From Mortierella alpina (lineage: Eukaryota; Mortierellomycota; Mortierellomycetes; Mortierellales; Mortierellaceae): 64,000 nt of DNA. Numbering within the stretch: the first letter of the stretch is position 1; every line of letters starts with the position of its first letter. A program made the translations under genes and the position numbers. The DNA is taken from NCBI GenBank assembly GCA_029449245.1, contig JANATF010000012.1:1178001-1242000 (forward strand). Reading direction: 5' to 3'. The notes beneath the pieces were generated by a model that saw only the letters and a program-made list of their open reading frames with translations, did no database searches and was not told the DNA's origin. Shown here piece by piece: positions 62,142-64,000 of the stretch.

Positions 62142-64000
62142 TTAAAAGTCGTTTCCAAGAATGCTGCCATGCGCCTGAGTCGAAATCATCTCGTTCACAG
62201 TCCTCTGCAAGATATTCCAGTCCTCGGCGTGGGGTGTAGCCATCTATGCACAAAACATGGATCATTCAAAAGCAATACACTTTGTTTGTCAGTGTCCGAC
62301 TTCAGATTCCTTACTCCTCAGCAACTAACCGTAAAGGAGGAGAAATAAAGAGATGAAAATCATAAGTGTTTCCTACCTCTCCAATGTCATAAACGTAAAC
62401 ATGGCCATCGCTCGAACCAATCGCGGCATGGCGACCATCCTTGCTCCAGCTAAGTTTGTTCAGCGCCTTGCCTGCACCAACAATGGTGCTCATCACTGGA
62501 ACCTCTGTATCGAGGTTCAAGTTCCAGACATCAAACTTGCCACTACCCTCCACTGTTCCAAAGATGGCGGGATGTGTGGGCGACCACTTGACATCGTAGA
62601 CATAGTCATCTGCAGTCTCGAACGAGTACAGCGGGTGAACCACCGCATTGTCGGGAGTCGCTGGTTTGGGGTGCGTTCTCTTGCGCCACAGCTTGACTGT
62701 CCAATCGACCGAGCAAGTCAAGTACAAGTCTGAGAAATCCATAGGCCCGAACAGTGGGTGGAAATGTAATCCAGTGATGGGTCCAAAGTGCCCCTTGTAA
62801 CTGTATGCGGTATTGATTCCAGCTTGGCTACAGGACCCGAGGACAAACGAATAAATATTTAGTAATCTTATGCACAGCTTTCGTCAGGGAGGGAGGGTTC
62901 TTCGACAGCCAAAAACAACTCTTTCCAAGATCTTACCTTCCAGCGCGTGCGTAGCGATTAGCCTGGTAAACAGTTCCTTCTTCAGTTCCGACCCAGAAGG
63001 CATTGGTCTCGCCATCGGGGAATCCAAGAGTCGTCACTGCAACTTCGTCCGTGACTGGGTGGGAGGGATAATCCAGAGGTAAGGTCTCCTGAGGCTGGGC
63101 CAGCATGTCCAGCTGCCATGAACACATGGTTCCGTCCGTGCTCACACTGATTAAGTTGTGTGCATTCTGAGTGCCGACCATGTTGATGGCATACACAGGG
63201 TGAGTGTGGCCACCAACTGAAAGATGCGTCTTGAGAACAGGGAGCGACTTGGCTCTCGTATCCCATAAGAGAATTTGTCCCGAGTAGGTGCCTCCAATGA
63301 TCAGGTTGGGGTGAAAGTCTGAGAAGCGCACGGTCAGCACATCGGACTGAGAATGGAAGACAAACTCGGGTCTATCCGCCAAGTGAACGTTCCACACACA
63401 AACAATGCCATCAGGCTCGTTGACTGCCAAGGGGTTCTTGTTGTAGGAGGAGACGATCAGCTCCGGGTGCTATAATATTCGGCAACCATGCAATCATGAG
63501 AATTAGCTACTATAGCCTTGCAGTCAAACCAGGACGATCTTTTCGATACCAGAGTTGAAGCTGTCTGGTGCCTCTGTACCTTTGACGACCAGCCGACATC
63601 TGTGACAGATCGGTTCTTGGACCATCGGTCGTCGTGGAAGGAGCTAACGAGCCTCATCCTGTTTCCATTGAGGTCTTCGGTGGCGTCGTCCAGTCCGAGG
63701 GTATAATCTTTCATAAAGTCGTATCTCTCGCCCATGGCTCGCTCAAGGATCTTAGACGAGTGGTCCATGAACTCTACAAAGTCTGCCGACTGCACAATCG
63801 TCTTGCGCTCCTCATCCGTCAGATCTAAGGCGAATTACAAGTTTGTTGTGAGTATTAACAACACATGGACTATGCTCTGTCAACGCAGACATGTCTGTTT
63901 GTTCCATGCTAGCCATACCTGGCAGCTCCTGAGGGACCACCGCTTCGTTTTCCAAACGCTCTGCCTCCAGAATCTCCAACCGCAGCTGCTCTTCCTTGGC
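62142..64000 (-). CDS. Cytoplasmic dynein intermediate chain, 5' end off the window
   Basis: C-terminal part of the dynein 1 intermediate chain, the WD40 subunit linking heavy chains to light chains and dynactin on microtubules. Exons visible: 64000-63919 (continues upstream), 63824-63580, 63469-62937, 62827-62377, 62243-62142. The pre-propeller segment reads DLTDEERKTIVQSADFVEFM and ERAMGERYDFMKDY. The WD40 propeller shows EPDGIVCVWNVH, FHPNLIIGGTYSGQILLWD, HTHPVYAINMVGTQNAHN, STDGTMCSWQLDML, GTEEGTVYQANR, LTCSVDWTVKLW, YVYDVKWSPTHPAIF and DGHVYVYDIGE, a near-colinear match to DYNC1I. The N-terminal dynactin- and light-chain-binding parts lie outside. Confidence 0.95.

Overview
The window is genomic DNA of a filamentous fungus, most probably a Mortierellaceae member (Mortierella/Linnemannia/Podila type, Mucoromycota). 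The evidence is dense genes with many short GT-AG introns, a CotH-family GPI-type protein, GH16 cell-wall enzymes, and animal-like genes kept in early-diverging fungi: PTEN, BRE/BABAM2, TMEM94, 6-pyruvoyl-tetrahydropterin synthase and LRRC40. The assignment to family is inference from gene content. No rRNA or tRNA gene, CRISPR array or bacterial feature was found. All exon models were spliced by eye, and the phases of the intact models close to whole codons.

Layout. 1-5.9 kb: RBMX2/Ist3 splicing factor (cut by the left edge), PAQR/Izh membrane receptor, DUF3605 protein. 6.9-12.1 kb: secreted beta-helix protein, membrane-anchored GNAT acetyltransferase, LYRM2. 12.2-16.1 kb: PTPS (tetrahydrobiopterin pathway), TFIIIC small subunit, GH16 enzyme with a GPI-like tail. 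16.3-19.1 kb: a long-chain acyl-CoA synthetase pseudogene with several independent lesions. 19.9-23.0 kb: a second, soluble GH16 paralogue and the proteasome tether Cut8/STS1. 23.0-28.0 kb: a 5-kb gene-poor island holding a tandem array of about 585-bp units, bracketed by inverted partial copies, with a decayed coding-like fragment. 28.0-37.2 kb: CotH-kinase protein, VTC1/DUF202 protein with a huge disordered N-terminus, and an unrecognised protein with an N-myristoylation-type start. 39.0-47.3 kb: PTEN, an EI24/RRT8-type membrane protein, ceramide synthase. 47.7-57.8 kb: CTU2/NCS2 (tRNA thiolation), BRE/BABAM2, TMEM94-like P-type ATPase. 58.0-64.0 kb: LRRC40, Tim8 and dynein intermediate chain (cut by the right edge).

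Genes sit in convergent and divergent pairs. Several divergent pairs share 260-370 bp between start codons (GNAT/LYRM2, PTPS/TFIIIC, BRE/TMEM94), so those gaps are probably bidirectional promoters. No metabolic gene cluster is evident, although lipid themes recur (acyl-CoA synthetase remnant, ceramide synthase, PTEN, PAQR). The points most worth a second look are the repeat island, the pseudogene, a Tim8 that lacks both outer cysteines of its twin CX3C motif, the histidine-rich TMEM94 homologue, and the protein at 34.2-37.2 kb.
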